From: Paenibacillus solani
GTDB lineage: Bacteria; Bacillota; Bacilli; Paenibacillales; Paenibacillaceae
DNA: 64,000 nt
Reading direction: 5' to 3'
NCBI RefSeq assembly: GCF_001277345.1
Contig: NZ_LIUT01000001.1
Span: forward strand, 3,042,609-3,106,608
A program made the position numbers and the translations under genes. The notes below the pieces were generated by a model. That model made no database searches and had not been told where the DNA came from. It saw nothing but the letters and a program-made list of their open reading frames with translations. Shown here piece by piece: positions 25,446 to 34,864 of the stretch (the first letter of the stretch is position 1; each line of letters opens with the position of its first letter).

Positions 25446-25613
25446 TCATGTTAATGATCCGGTAATCCGGTATGAAATAATCTCAGGGAGCCATCTTACC
25501 GTCTGCTCCCATACCTTTTAATTGACCTTCAACGAAGGATTGGAATGATGGGTGAGAGACAGATCACGGTACTGATCTCCTGAGACTTCTATCGAATTAT
25601 GGCCCTCTCCCAT
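25446..25613 (-). pseudogene. Degenerate ORF with an in-frame ochre stop
   Basis: On the minus strand a reading starts at an ATG at 25613 (MGEGHNSIEVSGDQYRDLSL ...), meets TAA at 25518-25520, and then goes on in the same frame with a protein-like stretch (KVWEQTVRWLPEIISYRITG ...) to a TGA at 25446. Coding-like composition on both sides of the stop suggests the tail of a decayed gene just before the methyltransferase at 24836. No family is recognised. Confidence 0.35.
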
Positions 25614-25677
25614 TCAAACGTGGATCTTGGTGATTCATATATGACCCATCTCTTTGCGATACACTTCGATCACTCGC

Positions 25678-25854
25678 TTAACCGTGCCATCCAGCAGCAA
25701 TATCCTTAAGAATCTTATCCTTTCGGAGGAAAATGGGCCGTTTCCTGCCATACTCAACCAAGTAGGCAGCAGAGTGCAATCCCCGAATCAGAGCGCCATC
25801 CGGCACGCGGCTTCTAAGCCTATCGGCAAGATCCATAACCACCCCGCCCTTCAT
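25678..25854 (-). pseudogene. Short remnant ORF, VPDGALIRG motif
   Basis: A 58-residue minus-strand ORF: ATG at 25854, a second in-frame ATG at 25836 with AAGGGCGGGG before it. The stretch VPDGALIRGLHSAAYLVEYG then RKRPI resembles short beta modules of the form PDGTLIRG...YLVEnGRKRPI that occur in Bacilli glycosyltransferase-type or surface proteins. It is much shorter than such genes and has no clear partner, so it is taken as a remnant rather than a complete gene. Confidence 0.4.
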
Positions 25855-26041
25855 CTCAGCCTAGTCCAGTATATTCTTGGGAATATAATCTGGACTCGTC
25901 AGTCAACTATACCGTTTCACCCATTTCGTTATACTAAGAAGAACGCCTAGCGACGGATTCTATGAAGACACCTAGGCCAGGCACCTCATGATGGGGCAAT
26001 AACAATTTCCCTTGCTTCGATCTTCATAATTTCTGATTACA

Positions 26042-26068
26042 TAAAAAAAGATCCCTCTCGGGGATCTA
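26042..26068 (-). terminator. Terminator of the STM3941-like gene
   Basis: AGATCCC (26050-26056) and GGGATCT (26062-26068) with loop CTCTC as read on the plus strand; on the minus strand seven T follow. It lies about 70 bases after the stop at 26138. Confidence 0.88.
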
Positions 26069-26137
26069 TATATGCAATGGTGAGATGTTACGCATAACTC
26101 ACTAAATCGATAGCGTTGTAATCGGCCTACTTCGCAG

Positions 26138-26683
26138 TTAAATGTTCTCCTTCTGGATATCCAGATCACCGCCCGACTTAGACATATTCCATCTTCGGTA
26201 TAGCAAGGGAAACAATTCATAGAGATTACAGGATAGGTTCAATGATGATAGATGAATAGGGGCACCCGCCATGCCTTTATTGATACGCATCAATTTCTGC
26301 TTCCATAAAGGCTGCCTGGATATCAAGCGTTCGGCATCATACAATTCGATTGCAATAATCTTCTCTTTCTTCACTTGGTAAAATGAAATATTCTTAATTT
26401 CATTCCACGAAACGGCTCCAGCTCCTGCATAAGAGGATTTATCGACGATTCCCTCCTGATTAATTAAGAGGGCCGGCTCCGATTTAATAAGCTTGGAAAC
26501 AGAAAACACCAGCCCCAATGAAAATAACGCCATACTAATAAACCCTATAATAAGAACAAAATAATTGCTCGATTCAGCTCCTGCATATATTAAACCGATA
26601 CCTAGCAGCACGAATGCCAGAGAGCCAAATAGTAATTTGGCTACCTTGGAATGAACTTTGATCTCTTCTTGTTTCTGCCTCAT
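26138..26683 (-). CDS. STM3941 family membrane protein
   Basis: A 181-residue protein with two adjacent membrane helices (about 16-34 and 42-63), followed by a soluble PH-like part with GIVDKSSYAGAGAVSWNEIK and IIAIELYDAERLI. The order (two helices, then a beta domain with WNEI) matches the STM3941 family found in many bacteria, whose role is not known. It lies 80 bases after the PhzF-family gene on the same strand and is followed by its own terminator. ATG start with a modest AAGGAG site. Confidence 0.7.
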   Translation of the reverse strand: MRQKQEEIKVHSKVAKLLFGSLAFVLLGIGLIYAGAESSNYFVLIIGFISMALFSLGLVFSVSKLIKSEPALLINQEGIVDKSSYAGAGAVSWNEIKNISFYQVKKEKIIAIELYDAERLISRQPLWKQKLMRINKGMAGAPIHLSSLNLSCNLYELFPLLYRRWNMSKSGGDLDIQKENI

Positions 26684-26763
26684 TTCATTACACTCCTTGT
26701 TCCTAATAACTGATGAGAGCCTTCCTTAAGAGTCCTAATGAGGAGGATCCTATCAACTGACTG

Positions 26764-27657
26764 TTATTCATCATAATTAACTTGGAACTCATCCACAAAT
26801 ATCGCTGTACCGGTAATATAAACATCCATATTATCCTGATTACGGAGCACATGTACATGAACTCTGCCGTCTTTCCCCATCTCCTGCCCTTGTTCAACCA
26901 TAAATTGTGTGGAAGGTCTTTCGGAATTCAGGTAAGTTAAATCGTACGCTCCGAGCACACCGGAGGCTGTTCCTGTCACGGGATCCTCGACGGTACCTGA
27001 GAATGGTGAAGAGAAATGTCTAGCATGCATGAAGCAGTCATCGTCGATGGTTTCCAAACAAAAAGGATGCAGTGAAGCTCTGGGAAGTTCCGTCAAAATC
27101 TCCGGAAAGCGCGCTTGATCAGGCACCATACGATGAAATGACCGCAGCTCTTTTATCGGTACCAACAACGTCCATATTCCGGTACTTCCATATACGATAG
27201 GCAAGCTTAAGTCCAAGTCTTCCCGCTTTAAGCCTATGGAGTGCGCCAAGCGTTCCACATCTCCTCGAAAAGGAATGAACTGAGGATGATCCTGCTTCAT
27301 TTTCATTTTTAACTGTCCCGCATCTTCCTGGAAGTGAATGGGCAAATTCCCCACATTGGTCTCCACCCATACGGTTTCTTTATCCGGGAGTAATCCTCTG
27401 CTCTTCAAGGCATACATGGATGCCATGGTAGCATGTCCGCATAAATTCATCTCATGCCCGGGGGTAAAATACCTCAGCCTGACGTCCGCTTGATCTGATT
27501 TTAGAATAAAGGTTGTCTCATTGAACCCCACTTGACGAGCGATGATTTGCATTTCTTTCTCCGTCAGTTCATCTGCATCCAGGACCACACCAGCAGGGTT
27601 TCCCTTGTTAGGCTGTACAGAGAACGCATCATAATGAAGGACATTAACCGATCCCAT
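26764..27657 (-). CDS. PhzF family isomerase
   Basis: A 297-residue protein of the PhzF (diaminopimelate-epimerase-like) fold. The first block VLHYDAFSVQPNKGNPAGVV with the catalytic-type Glu in FNETTFIL, the TPGHEMNLCGHATMA motif and the C-terminal EDPVTGTASGVLGAY are all present and diagnostic. PhzF enzymes isomerise a phenazine precursor, but most members, as here without other phenazine genes, have unknown substrates. The ATG at 27657 is chosen because GAGGG lies 8 bases before it. Confidence 0.9.
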   Translation of the reverse strand: MGSVNVLHYDAFSVQPNKGNPAGVVLDADELTEKEMQIIARQVGFNETTFILKSDQADVRLRYFTPGHEMNLCGHATMASMYALKSRGLLPDKETVWVETNVGNLPIHFQEDAGQLKMKMKQDHPQFIPFRGDVERLAHSIGLKREDLDLSLPIVYGSTGIWTLLVPIKELRSFHRMVPDQARFPEILTELPRASLHPFCLETIDDDCFMHARHFSSPFSGTVEDPVTGTASGVLGAYDLTYLNSERPSTQFMVEQGQEMGKDGRVHVHVLRNQDNMDVYITGTAIFVDEFQVNYDE

Positions 27658-27878
27658 CTTCATAACCCTCTTTTCTGCAACATTATGTTTTGAGCTACCT
27701 AAAATTAGAGATGATTTTATCACTGAACCGTTTTTAAATCCAGATCGTATTTGCATATATGACCGTCATGTTTGAAAAGAACACTTCAATTTATGCGTAT
27801 CCGGTTCATTTCATGTGGAGAGCTGAATATATATCTGGCATATTCTTTTTGAATTAACCATACGTGGGGGTAATTTCA

Positions 27879-28973
27879 TTGAATAGCATCAGCCTTTGCA
27901 TGATCGTAAAAAATGAGGAGCTTGTCATTGAGCGCTGCCTGACCAGCATTGCCGACATTGTGGACGAGATCATTGTGGTTGACACAGGCTCAACAGACCG
28001 AACCAAAGAAATCGTTCAATCCTTCACCAAATCCATCTTTGATTTTGAGTGGATTGATGACTTTTCTGCAGCACGGAACTTTGCTTTCAGCAAAGCTACC
28101 CAAAACTATATCCTTTGGCTTGATGCGGATGATGTGCTGCTGGAGGAGGATCGGAATAAATTAAAGTCTCTTAAGGAAGCTCTTTCTCCTACCGTCGATT
28201 CGGTTACCATGCTCTATCATTTAAGTTCAGATGAATACGGCAATGTCACCTTCAGCCTTCGCCGCAACCGCCTTGTCAAAAGAGAACGTGCATTTCGGTG
28301 GATTGGTCCCGTTCATGAATATTTGGAAGTTTATGGACATGTTATTAACAGTGATATCGCGATAACGCATCTCAGTTCGGATCAAGATTCCGATATCGGC
28401 CGAAATCTTAGGATCTACCAGAATCGGGAGATAGCCGGTGAATCATTCACGCCAAGAGATCTGTTCTATTATGCAAATGAATTAAAAGATCATCGTCAAT
28501 TCGAGAAAGCCATCGATTATTACGAACGATTCTTACATACCGAAAAAGGTTGGATTGAAGACATAATCACGACCTGCGGCAAGCTGTCCGATTGCCATCA
28601 CGAACTCGGGAACAAGCAACTCGCATTAGAATCCTCAATCAGATCCCTGCATTATGCTTCTCCTCGCGCGGAATTCTGCTGTCGCATCGGCTATCATTTT
28701 CTCGAGAATCATCATTACGATACAGCCATCTTCTGGTATAAACTGGCCATCCAGCTGGATTTGCCTCCAGATTACATGGGATTCCACAATCCCTCCTACT
28801 CTACGTGGCTTCCGCATCTGCAGTTAGCCGTTTGTTACGACCGCATCGGATCATATATGCTAGCCAACGAACATAATGAAACCGCGCTTGCCTATCGTCC
28901 TGAGGATAAGACAATGCTGGCTAATCAAGCGTATTTTCGAAACAAGCTGCAAGAACTTGAGAGTCAGAGCTGA
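27879..28973 (+). CDS. TPR-containing family 2 glycosyltransferase
   Basis: A 364-residue protein. The N-terminal ~200 residues form a GT-A glycosyltransferase domain: start SLCMIVKNEELVIERCL, nucleotide-binding VDTGSTDRTKEIV, and the metal motif LWLDADDVLL. Then TPR-like helices follow (AIDYYERFLHTEKGW, HYDTAIFWYKLAIQL, MLANEHNETALAYRPEDK). This is the layout of the SunS/YtcC-like family-2 transferases of Bacilli. The TTG at 27879 is preferred: TGGGGGT lies 7 bases before it. Its TGA overlaps the next ATG by one base (TGATG), so the two glycosyltransferases are translated as a pair. Confidence 0.87.
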   Translation: MNSISLCMIVKNEELVIERCLTSIADIVDEIIVVDTGSTDRTKEIVQSFTKSIFDFEWIDDFSAARNFAFSKATQNYILWLDADDVLLEEDRNKLKSLKEALSPTVDSVTMLYHLSSDEYGNVTFSLRRNRLVKRERAFRWIGPVHEYLEVYGHVINSDIAITHLSSDQDSDIGRNLRIYQNREIAGESFTPRDLFYYANELKDHRQFEKAIDYYERFLHTEKGWIEDIITTCGKLSDCHHELGNKQLALESSIRSLHYASPRAEFCCRIGYHFLENHHYDTAIFWYKLAIQLDLPPDYMGFHNPSYSTWLPHLQLAVCYDRIGSYMLANEHNETALAYRPEDKTMLANQAYFRNKLQELESQS

Positions 28974-30580
28974 TGAGAAACAAGATACGCAGTCGTGTAC
29001 TGATCGGGAGTCCGATACGGCAGAAACCAGAAATATTGGATCATTTTCTGACTTCATTGTTACGGCTGGAGAAGGATGGCCTGGATGTTAGCTACTTCTT
29101 CATTGACGACAACAACGATGAAGCGTCCAGCACCCAATTGAACCTATTGATGAAAGAAGGAATTTCTATTGTCATTCGTAACGCCCATCAGCAGGATATT
29201 TATTTTCGCAACGAAACCACACATTATTGGAATGAGAAGTTAATCTGGAAAGTAGCTGAATTTAAGAACACAATTATTCAATATGCGCTCGATCTGCAAT
29301 TCGATTACCTATTCCTTATCGATTCAGATCTGCTGCTTGCCCCCCAAACACTGCGGCATCTTATAGCTGCCAATAAAGATATCATCTCGGAAATATTCTG
29401 GACCCGTTGGCAGCCGGAGTCCAGACCCCAGCCTCAAGTATGGCTCAAAGATGAGTACACTCAGTATGAACAATATGCAGGCGAAGTCTTAGATGAAGCA
29501 CAAAAGGAAGCCCGGTATCTGCAGTTTGAAAGCCGCTTAAATAAACCTGGTGTATATGAAGTCGGTGGACTCGGTGCATGCACTCTGATTAGCCGCCGAG
29601 CTCTCGAGCGCGGGGTTAACTATGAGCCTATTTATAATTTATCCTTTTGGGGAGAAGACCGACATTTTAGCATTCGGGCCGCTGCGCTTGGCTTCTCTCT
29701 ATACGTAGACACGCATTATCCTGCTTATCATATATACCGTGACAGTGATCTTAAGGATGCCAAGCTGTTCTTGGAGGCAACGGACCCTAACCCGAATCCA
29801 TCCATTCCTGACATTTCGCTCAGCCCATCTGAATCACATTTAGAAGCGCGCCTTGCTCCAGTAAAGCTCAGAGAAAGCTCGAGACGGCCATCACTCACTC
29901 TCTCTATGGTGCTCAAGAACGAAGGAAATCGTTATTTAAGACAAGCGCTGTTAAGTCATCTTCCATATATTGATCAAGCCGTCATTATCGATGATGGAAG
30001 TACCGACGATACCATGGATGTATGTATGGATATTCTAAAAGGCATCCCTATAAGGTTGATCAATAACAAGGATTCTTTATTTACTAATGAGATTGAGCTT
30101 CGTAAACAACAATGGCGTGAAACACTGAACGTTCAACCGGAATGGATTCTGAACCTCGATGCAGATGAATGGTTCGAATCTTCATTTGCAGACATGCTTC
30201 CAGCGATGCTGGACCAACAAGAAATTGATTTGTACTGCTTCCGGCTCTATGACTTCTGGAACGAAACCCATTATCGGGAAGATGATTACTGGAGTTCCCA
30301 TCGGCATTATCGCCCTTTTCTTGTGCGATACCGGCACGACATGAAAGTGGTTTGGAAGGAGACTGCTTTGCACTGCGGAAGATTTCCGTCAAATATATTC
30401 GACCTCCCGCATCAACTATCTCCCCTCCGTTTGAAGCACTATGGATGGGCCAAACCGGAATACAGACTTGAGAAATATATGCGCTATAAACAGCTTGACC
30501 CTGAAGCCAAATTCGGTTGGAAAGAACAATACGAATCCATCTTGGATGAAACCCCCGTGTTAGTTGAATGGGTGGAATAA
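28973..30580 (+). CDS. Bifunctional glycosyltransferase with two GT-A domains
   Basis: A 535-residue protein with two different GT-A domains. The first (about 1-270) has VLIGSPIRQKPEILDHFLTS, the metal motif LFLIDSDLLLAP and a long insert; the second (about 305-535) has LTLSMVLKNEGNRYLRQALL, VIIDDGSTDDTMDVCMD and NLDADEWFE. A linker rich in Pro, Ser and Asn (PNPNPSIPDISLSPSES) joins them. It starts inside the stop of the previous gene, so coupling is tight. Together the pair supplies three GT-A domains for an oligosaccharide, perhaps on flagellin, S-layer or another surface protein; the acceptor is not shown by the sequence. Confidence 0.85.
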   Translation: MRNKIRSRVLIGSPIRQKPEILDHFLTSLLRLEKDGLDVSYFFIDDNNDEASSTQLNLLMKEGISIVIRNAHQQDIYFRNETTHYWNEKLIWKVAEFKNTIIQYALDLQFDYLFLIDSDLLLAPQTLRHLIAANKDIISEIFWTRWQPESRPQPQVWLKDEYTQYEQYAGEVLDEAQKEARYLQFESRLNKPGVYEVGGLGACTLISRRALERGVNYEPIYNLSFWGEDRHFSIRAAALGFSLYVDTHYPAYHIYRDSDLKDAKLFLEATDPNPNPSIPDISLSPSESHLEARLAPVKLRESSRRPSLTLSMVLKNEGNRYLRQALLSHLPYIDQAVIIDDGSTDDTMDVCMDILKGIPIRLINNKDSLFTNEIELRKQQWRETLNVQPEWILNLDADEWFESSFADMLPAMLDQQEIDLYCFRLYDFWNETHYREDDYWSSHRHYRPFLVRYRHDMKVVWKETALHCGRFPSNIFDLPHQLSPLRLKHYGWAKPEYRLEKYMRYKQLDPEAKFGWKEQYESILDETPVLVEWVE

Positions 30581-30627
30581 AGGGACGATCCCTCTCTTGG
30601 TTGAGAATTGTATTTAGTGTTATTCAA

Positions 30628-30683
30628 ATAAAAATGACCCGCAAGCGGAGCACTTTTATACAAAGTGTCTCTCTTGCGGGTCA
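30628..30683 (-). terminator. Terminator of the Ig-repeat protein gene
   Basis: TGACCCGCAAG (30635-30645) and CTTGCGGGTCA (30673-30683) form a perfect 11-base stem with an inner GCACTTT/AAAGTGT helix. On the minus strand it is followed by TTTTTATTT. It may also stop the plus-strand glycosyltransferase transcript. Confidence 0.85.
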
Positions 30684-30725
30684 ATGATCGGCTTTGCTTA
30701 AAATATCGGCTGCCGATAATCTGAT

Positions 30726-32882
30726 CTATTTCACAGAAACCGAGATGGTTACCGTCTTGGAATTATACTGTGCTTTAATTCGCGCGGTTCCCTTCGCAAC
30801 CGCTTCAATACGACCGTTTGTTACCTTGGCAACACTGGAGTTGCTGGTTGTCCAAACCGCTACGTCAGCAACATTCGCTTTTGCACCGGTATCAAATTCA
30901 GCCGTAACTGCGACGGTTTTGACGTCACCAGGCTTCAGATTCAATTTCTTCTCGCTTGCTGTCAATTTCTTCAATTTAGGAACGACATTTACGTTAACTT
31001 TAACCTCTGTACCTTGATAGGAACCGGTTATCGTAGCCGAACCTTCAGCAACAGCCTTTACGGAAGTTCTGGATACCGTCACGATTGAACTGTCCGATGA
31101 ACTCCAATTCATCTTGGATGATAATGAAACTGTGCTTCCATTGCTGTAGTAACCTGTAACTTTAATCGCTTTGGATTTCTTAATGTTGAGTTCGATATTC
31201 TGAGGCTCAACAACCATCTTAACGACTTCCTGTTCCACACTTACCGGAATCTTGATTTCTTTATTCAGGTAGGTTCCTTTAAGCGTAGTAGAACCTTTGG
31301 TCAATCCCTTAAGTGTATCGTCTTTAATGACAGCTGCTGTTGAACCCGTCAAAGACCATTCAACGGAAGAGGTCACATCGCTCTCTTCGCCATCCTCATA
31401 TACAGCATTTACTTTCGGCAAAGGGATGCTTCTGCCCATAACCAGCTGATACTCTTCTGTATCAGACAGCAGTACCAGTACTTTCTGATTAACGGTTACC
31501 GGAAGCGTCGCTACTTCTCTCGAACCAATCTTTCCTGTAATGGTTGTTGTCCCCGCGTCAATGGCTTTAATCTTGCCATCCTCGGTTGTTACCACTTTCT
31601 CATCATTGGATGTCCAGGTAACTGATTTACTGAAGTCCTCTTTCTCTTCGTCGAGCAGCGTCCCGGTAATCTTAGGAAAAGATTGGGAATCGCCCTTCAG
31701 CACCTCAATCTCCGTATCGGCTGCATCAAATCTGATCACAGTCGGATAAACCTTAACTGTAAAGTCTTTACTGATTCCCAAATAGCTGACCTTGATTGTC
31801 GAGGTTCCTGTAGATCTCGCTGTAATCACACCATCGTTTACAGAAACAGCTAGCGGATTAGAAGAAGTCCATTCTCCCGTCACGTCAATGGATTGCGAAA
31901 CGCTGTTCCGCACCTTGGCTTTTACCGTAATCGAATCGTTCATGAACAGAACCGGATTCTTGACGAACTCCGTTTGATCCAGAATCAAAGCTTCATACGG
32001 ATTACGCACATATACATCCATTTTGGCTGAAGAACCCAAATATCTTACGCTGATCGTGGTTTTACCCAGGGCAACCGGCTTAAGCTTACCGTCTTCAATC
32101 GTAGCCACAGAAGTATTGGATGATTTCAGTTCTACCTTGTCCGTTACATCTACACCAGCATCAACATCCGACTGTTTGGCAACGACTGAAAGTCCCACAA
32201 CATCGCCAACCAACAGCTCCATATCATCTCCAAACAGCAGTCCTTGATCGTCTGGAATGATCGCAAGCTTCTGATATGGGGCGACAACTTTGACCGTATA
32301 GGAGGCCTTAAGTCCTTTGTACTCCGCTGTTACAGTTGCGCTTCCCACGCCTACGAGGGTCAGTTCGCCTTTACTTACTTTAACCACGTCATTATCGGAT
32401 GACGTCCACTTCGCTTCCGTTGTTACATCATTCGTTCCATCAGCCAACGCTTTAACAGTTAAACCTTCTGTTCCAAGCGTATGTTCGACTTTATCAGGCT
32501 GATCCAGCTTGAATTCATCGATGGCAAATTGGACTTCCACATCAATCGTCTTGATCGCGCCTTTATACTTTGCCGTAATTCGTGCTGTACCTTTTTCCTG
32601 TGGGATAATGAGCCCGCCATCCACTTTGGCGATTCGTGTATTGGATGAAGTCCATGTCGATTCATTGGTAACATCCTTCTTCGTCGTGGATCCTTCCAGA
32701 TTAGCTAATACACGAAGCTGCTCGCTTGTTTCATTAACCGTTAAGTAAATCTTGCTCTCGTTCGTATCAAATTCAATTGAGGTTACGTCCCCTGAGGCGG
32801 CGAATACACTGGTTGGAAAAACCATCGCCAACATCATTACAACGACAAAAATGATCTTCGTTGTCTTTCTGTTTAAGCTCAT
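30726..32882 (-). CDS. Secreted protein of eight bacterial Ig-like (BIG2) repeats
   Basis: A 718-residue protein. A signal peptide (basic NRKTTK, hydrophobic IIFVVVMMLAMVFPTSVFA, cut after AFA) leads into eight repeats of about 80-90 residues. Each has the BIG2 pattern: a start strand, DVT...WTSSN, V.V..G.I.A...G.ATIT..Y.G, seen as VTNESTWTSSNTRIAKV, VTTEAKWTSSDNDVVKV, SSNTSVATIEDGKLK, VTGEWTSSNPLAVSV, VTWTSNDEKVVTTED and VWTTSNSSVAKVTNG. There is no LPXTG, SLH or LysM anchor at the end, so it is either released or held by another partner. The gene is transcribed alone. BIG2 repeats give adhesion or spacing; the ligand is unknown. Confidence 0.9.
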   Translation of the reverse strand: MSLNRKTTKIIFVVVMMLAMVFPTSVFAASGDVTSIEFDTNESKIYLTVNETSEQLRVLANLEGSTTKKDVTNESTWTSSNTRIAKVDGGLIIPQEKGTARITAKYKGAIKTIDVEVQFAIDEFKLDQPDKVEHTLGTEGLTVKALADGTNDVTTEAKWTSSDNDVVKVSKGELTLVGVGSATVTAEYKGLKASYTVKVVAPYQKLAIIPDDQGLLFGDDMELLVGDVVGLSVVAKQSDVDAGVDVTDKVELKSSNTSVATIEDGKLKPVALGKTTISVRYLGSSAKMDVYVRNPYEALILDQTEFVKNPVLFMNDSITVKAKVRNSVSQSIDVTGEWTSSNPLAVSVNDGVITARSTGTSTIKVSYLGISKDFTVKVYPTVIRFDAADTEIEVLKGDSQSFPKITGTLLDEEKEDFSKSVTWTSNDEKVVTTEDGKIKAIDAGTTTITGKIGSREVATLPVTVNQKVLVLLSDTEEYQLVMGRSIPLPKVNAVYEDGEESDVTSSVEWSLTGSTAAVIKDDTLKGLTKGSTTLKGTYLNKEIKIPVSVEQEVVKMVVEPQNIELNIKKSKAIKVTGYYSNGSTVSLSSKMNWSSSDSSIVTVSRTSVKAVAEGSATITGSYQGTEVKVNVNVVPKLKKLTASEKKLNLKPGDVKTVAVTAEFDTGAKANVADVAVWTTSNSSVAKVTNGRIEAVAKGTARIKAQYNSKTVTISVSVK

Positions 32883-33094
32883 TTATTTCTCTCCTTTGTA
32901 CCTTCTGTCTCACAGGCCCTTTTTTCCAGTCTAACATTATATCGACAGTCCTGATTTATTTCGTTATGATCTGAACTTAAAATGGGCACAAAGTAGGATA
33001 AATTTATCCGTGGCTCCTATATAGGAAAATCTTATGATCACTGGTGAACGGCCCCTTCACACCCCAATCGGGTGTATCGGCTGTCTCTAAAGAA

Positions 33095-33679
33095 TCATCT
33101 CAATTGAATGAGCTTAAAGTTATTTATGAAATAATGAGCTCCTGATAGGATCGTAATCGCAGCTGCCCCAAACATTAATAATTCATCGACCCGCATAAGG
33201 GTGATGGACTGAACGGGGACATTATCCAGCAGGACGGCTGCGATGGCAGCAACCTGAAGAACCATTTTGATTTTACCCCATTTGTCAGCCGCTAAGGCTA
33301 TCCCTTGTTCGGAAGCTACCATTCTCAGTCCTGTAATGACGAATTCCCGCGCTATGATGACAACGGCAATCCATGTGGCAACCATGCCTGATTGAACCAT
33401 CATAATTAGGGCAACGGATATCAACAGCTTATCCGCAAGCGGGTCCAACAATTTCCCCAAATTCGTGATTTGGTTGTATTTTCTCGCAATGTAACCATCC
33501 AGCTTATCCGTAGCCGATGCAAGAATGAAGATGCCCAGCGCTATGTATGTGCCCTTATCATGAATGAACCCGAAGAAGGAGTTTTGCTCAGTCAGCCATA
33601 ATGGGTATTCGGCTAGAAAAAGAATAAACAAAGGAATCAATAATATTCTGGCTATCGTTATCCTGTTGGCAAGATTCAT
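33095..33679 (-). CDS. pgsA: CDP-diacylglycerol-glycerol-3-phosphate 3-phosphatidyltransferase
   Basis: A 194-residue membrane enzyme that makes phosphatidylglycerol phosphate from CDP-diacylglycerol and glycerol 3-phosphate. The CDP-alcohol phosphotransferase motif DG..AR........G...D...D is complete: DKLDGYIARKYNQITNLGKL then LDPLADK, at about residues 57-83. Four to five further membrane helices follow. The start MNLANRITIARI is the usual one; ATG at 33679 with AAGGAG 8 bases before it is preferred to the longer reading. It precedes no coupled gene; fosB lies upstream on the same strand. Confidence 0.92.
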   Translation of the reverse strand: MNLANRITIARILLIPLFILFLAEYPLWLTEQNSFFGFIHDKGTYIALGIFILASATDKLDGYIARKYNQITNLGKLLDPLADKLLISVALIMMVQSGMVATWIAVVIIAREFVITGLRMVASEQGIALAADKWGKIKMVLQVAAIAAVLLDNVPVQSITLMRVDELLMFGAAAITILSGAHYFINNFKLIQLR

Positions 33680-33730
33680 CGGCGTATCTCCTTGTCTGCA
33701 ATAGAATTTGTTCATGGCCTTGTACCCTAA

Positions 33731-34156
33731 CTATTCGGCATCATAGAAGGTCATATGCTCTTTATCCGCCCGGTAATAATCCAACCTATCCTTCAAGCTA
33801 CCCGTATGAAACTCAAACATATGCCCATCCGGATCCAGAAAGTAAATCGATCTCTTGTCCTTCTCATCTCTTGACCTTCCCTGGAGAATCTCGACCTTGA
33901 GGGCTTGCAGACGAAGCAGCGTCGGTTCATACTCATGCTCTTCCATGCTGAAGGCAATATGCGTATACGTTCGATTCGCCATGCTTCTGTCGACTTGTTC
34001 CTCATTTAATGCCACCCATAGACCATTGAGATCAAAATAAGCCAACTTTCTCCCCTTAACCAAAAGCTTGGCTCCGAATACGTCTTTGTAAAAAGAGATG
34101 GAACGCTCCAATTCCGAAACCGAAAAGCACAGATGATTAATAGGTTGCAGATTCAT
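33731..34156 (-). CDS. fosB: FosB metallothiol transferase (fosfomycin resistance)
   Basis: A 141-residue VOC-fold protein that matches Bacillus FosB throughout: [60 protein letters not shown] and [16 protein letters not shown]. Metal ligands are His (INH) near residue 7, His in YTHIAF and Glu in FEFH. FosB opens fosfomycin with bacillithiol or cysteine and Mg2+. The ATG at 34156 has AAGGAGG before it and lies within the end of the HAD gene (20-base overlap), so the genes form an operon. Chromosomal fosB is common in Bacilli and gives intrinsic low-level resistance. Confidence 0.92.
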   Translation of the reverse strand: MNLQPINHLCFSVSELERSISFYKDVFGAKLLVKGRKLAYFDLNGLWVALNEEQVDRSMANRTYTHIAFSMEEHEYEPTLLRLQALKVEILQGRSRDEKDKRSIYFLDPDGHMFEFHTGSLKDRLDYYRADKEHMTFYDAE

Positions 34157-34847
34157 GGTTAGCTGCCTCCTTTTCAATAGACTCGACAACGTCCAGAACC
34201 TGAGTCGGCTTGAGTAACTTTTCATACTCGCTTCGAGCAAACGTATTGTACCAATAGGCTTGATACGGTGTCAGACCGGCATTATGTGCGCCTCTCAATT
34301 CATCTGATCCCCCATCGCCGATAAACAGAGATTCCTGCGGTGAAACCGATACATGCTCGCAAGCCAACCGGTAAATCTCGGGGTTCGGCTTGGCCACTCC
34401 TGCTTCGTAGGAGAAGGTAACATCGTCAAAATAGGGAGCTAGTGGGCTTTGGTGATATGCAGTCACTTCCTCTTCAGAGCAATTGCTGATAAGACCCAGC
34501 TTCAGACCATGTTTACGTAATTGATCCAGCATCATGAGAATTTGCTGTGAAACGGCCCGAAAAGGGAGTGTCTTCTCTCTTATTCTCGCTTGATAGAGAA
34601 ACTCCACATGTTCCTCATGATAGGGCAAACTCCGAACATGCAAAATGTCCCGGATCACAGCTTGATAGCTGGGAAACTGACCATTCATTCTTTGCTCGAA
34701 CCTGCTGCTCCATTCTTGCTTGAATTTGTCTTCCGATAACCCAAGTCTGTCCCTGTAGTCATAAGTTCTCTTGGATATCCGTTTGCCATCTGCGAATTCG
34801 GTGATTAAGGTCTCATAGAGGTCGAAGAATACAGCTCTGATCGCCAT
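34137..34847 (-). CDS. HAD family hydrolase
   Basis: A 236-residue haloacid-dehalogenase-like hydrolase. Motif I is FFDLYETLI (nucleophile Asp near residue 10, with the Y/E variant of DxDxT), motif [10 protein letters not shown], and motif [19 protein letters not shown] and [10 protein letters not shown]. It would remove phosphate or a halide from a small molecule. The ATG at 34847 lies 6 bases (two codons) after a possible GTG. The gene runs into fosB with a 20-base overlap and follows the NUDIX gene by 17 bases, so NUDIX, HAD and fosB form one transcript. Confidence 0.87.
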   Translation of the reverse strand: MAIRAVFFDLYETLITEFADGKRISKRTYDYRDRLGLSEDKFKQEWSSRFEQRMNGQFPSYQAVIRDILHVRSLPYHEEHVEFLYQARIREKTLPFRAVSQQILMMLDQLRKHGLKLGLISNCSEEEVTAYHQSPLAPYFDDVTFSYEAGVAKPNPEIYRLACEHVSVSPQESLFIGDGGSDELRGAHNAGLTPYQAYWYNTFARSEYEKLLKPTQVLDVVESIEKEAANHESATY

Positions 34848-34864
34848 ACGCACAGCTCCCCTCG

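Noticed and set aside
31540..32748. Several plus-strand ORFs opposite the Ig-repeat gene
   Set aside because: They arise from the repeated Thr/Val/Ser codons of the minus-strand gene and are shadows.
33095..33715. Longer pgsA start at 33715
   Set aside because: The extra 12 residues lack membrane or family character, and the ATG at 33679 has a good AAGGAG site.
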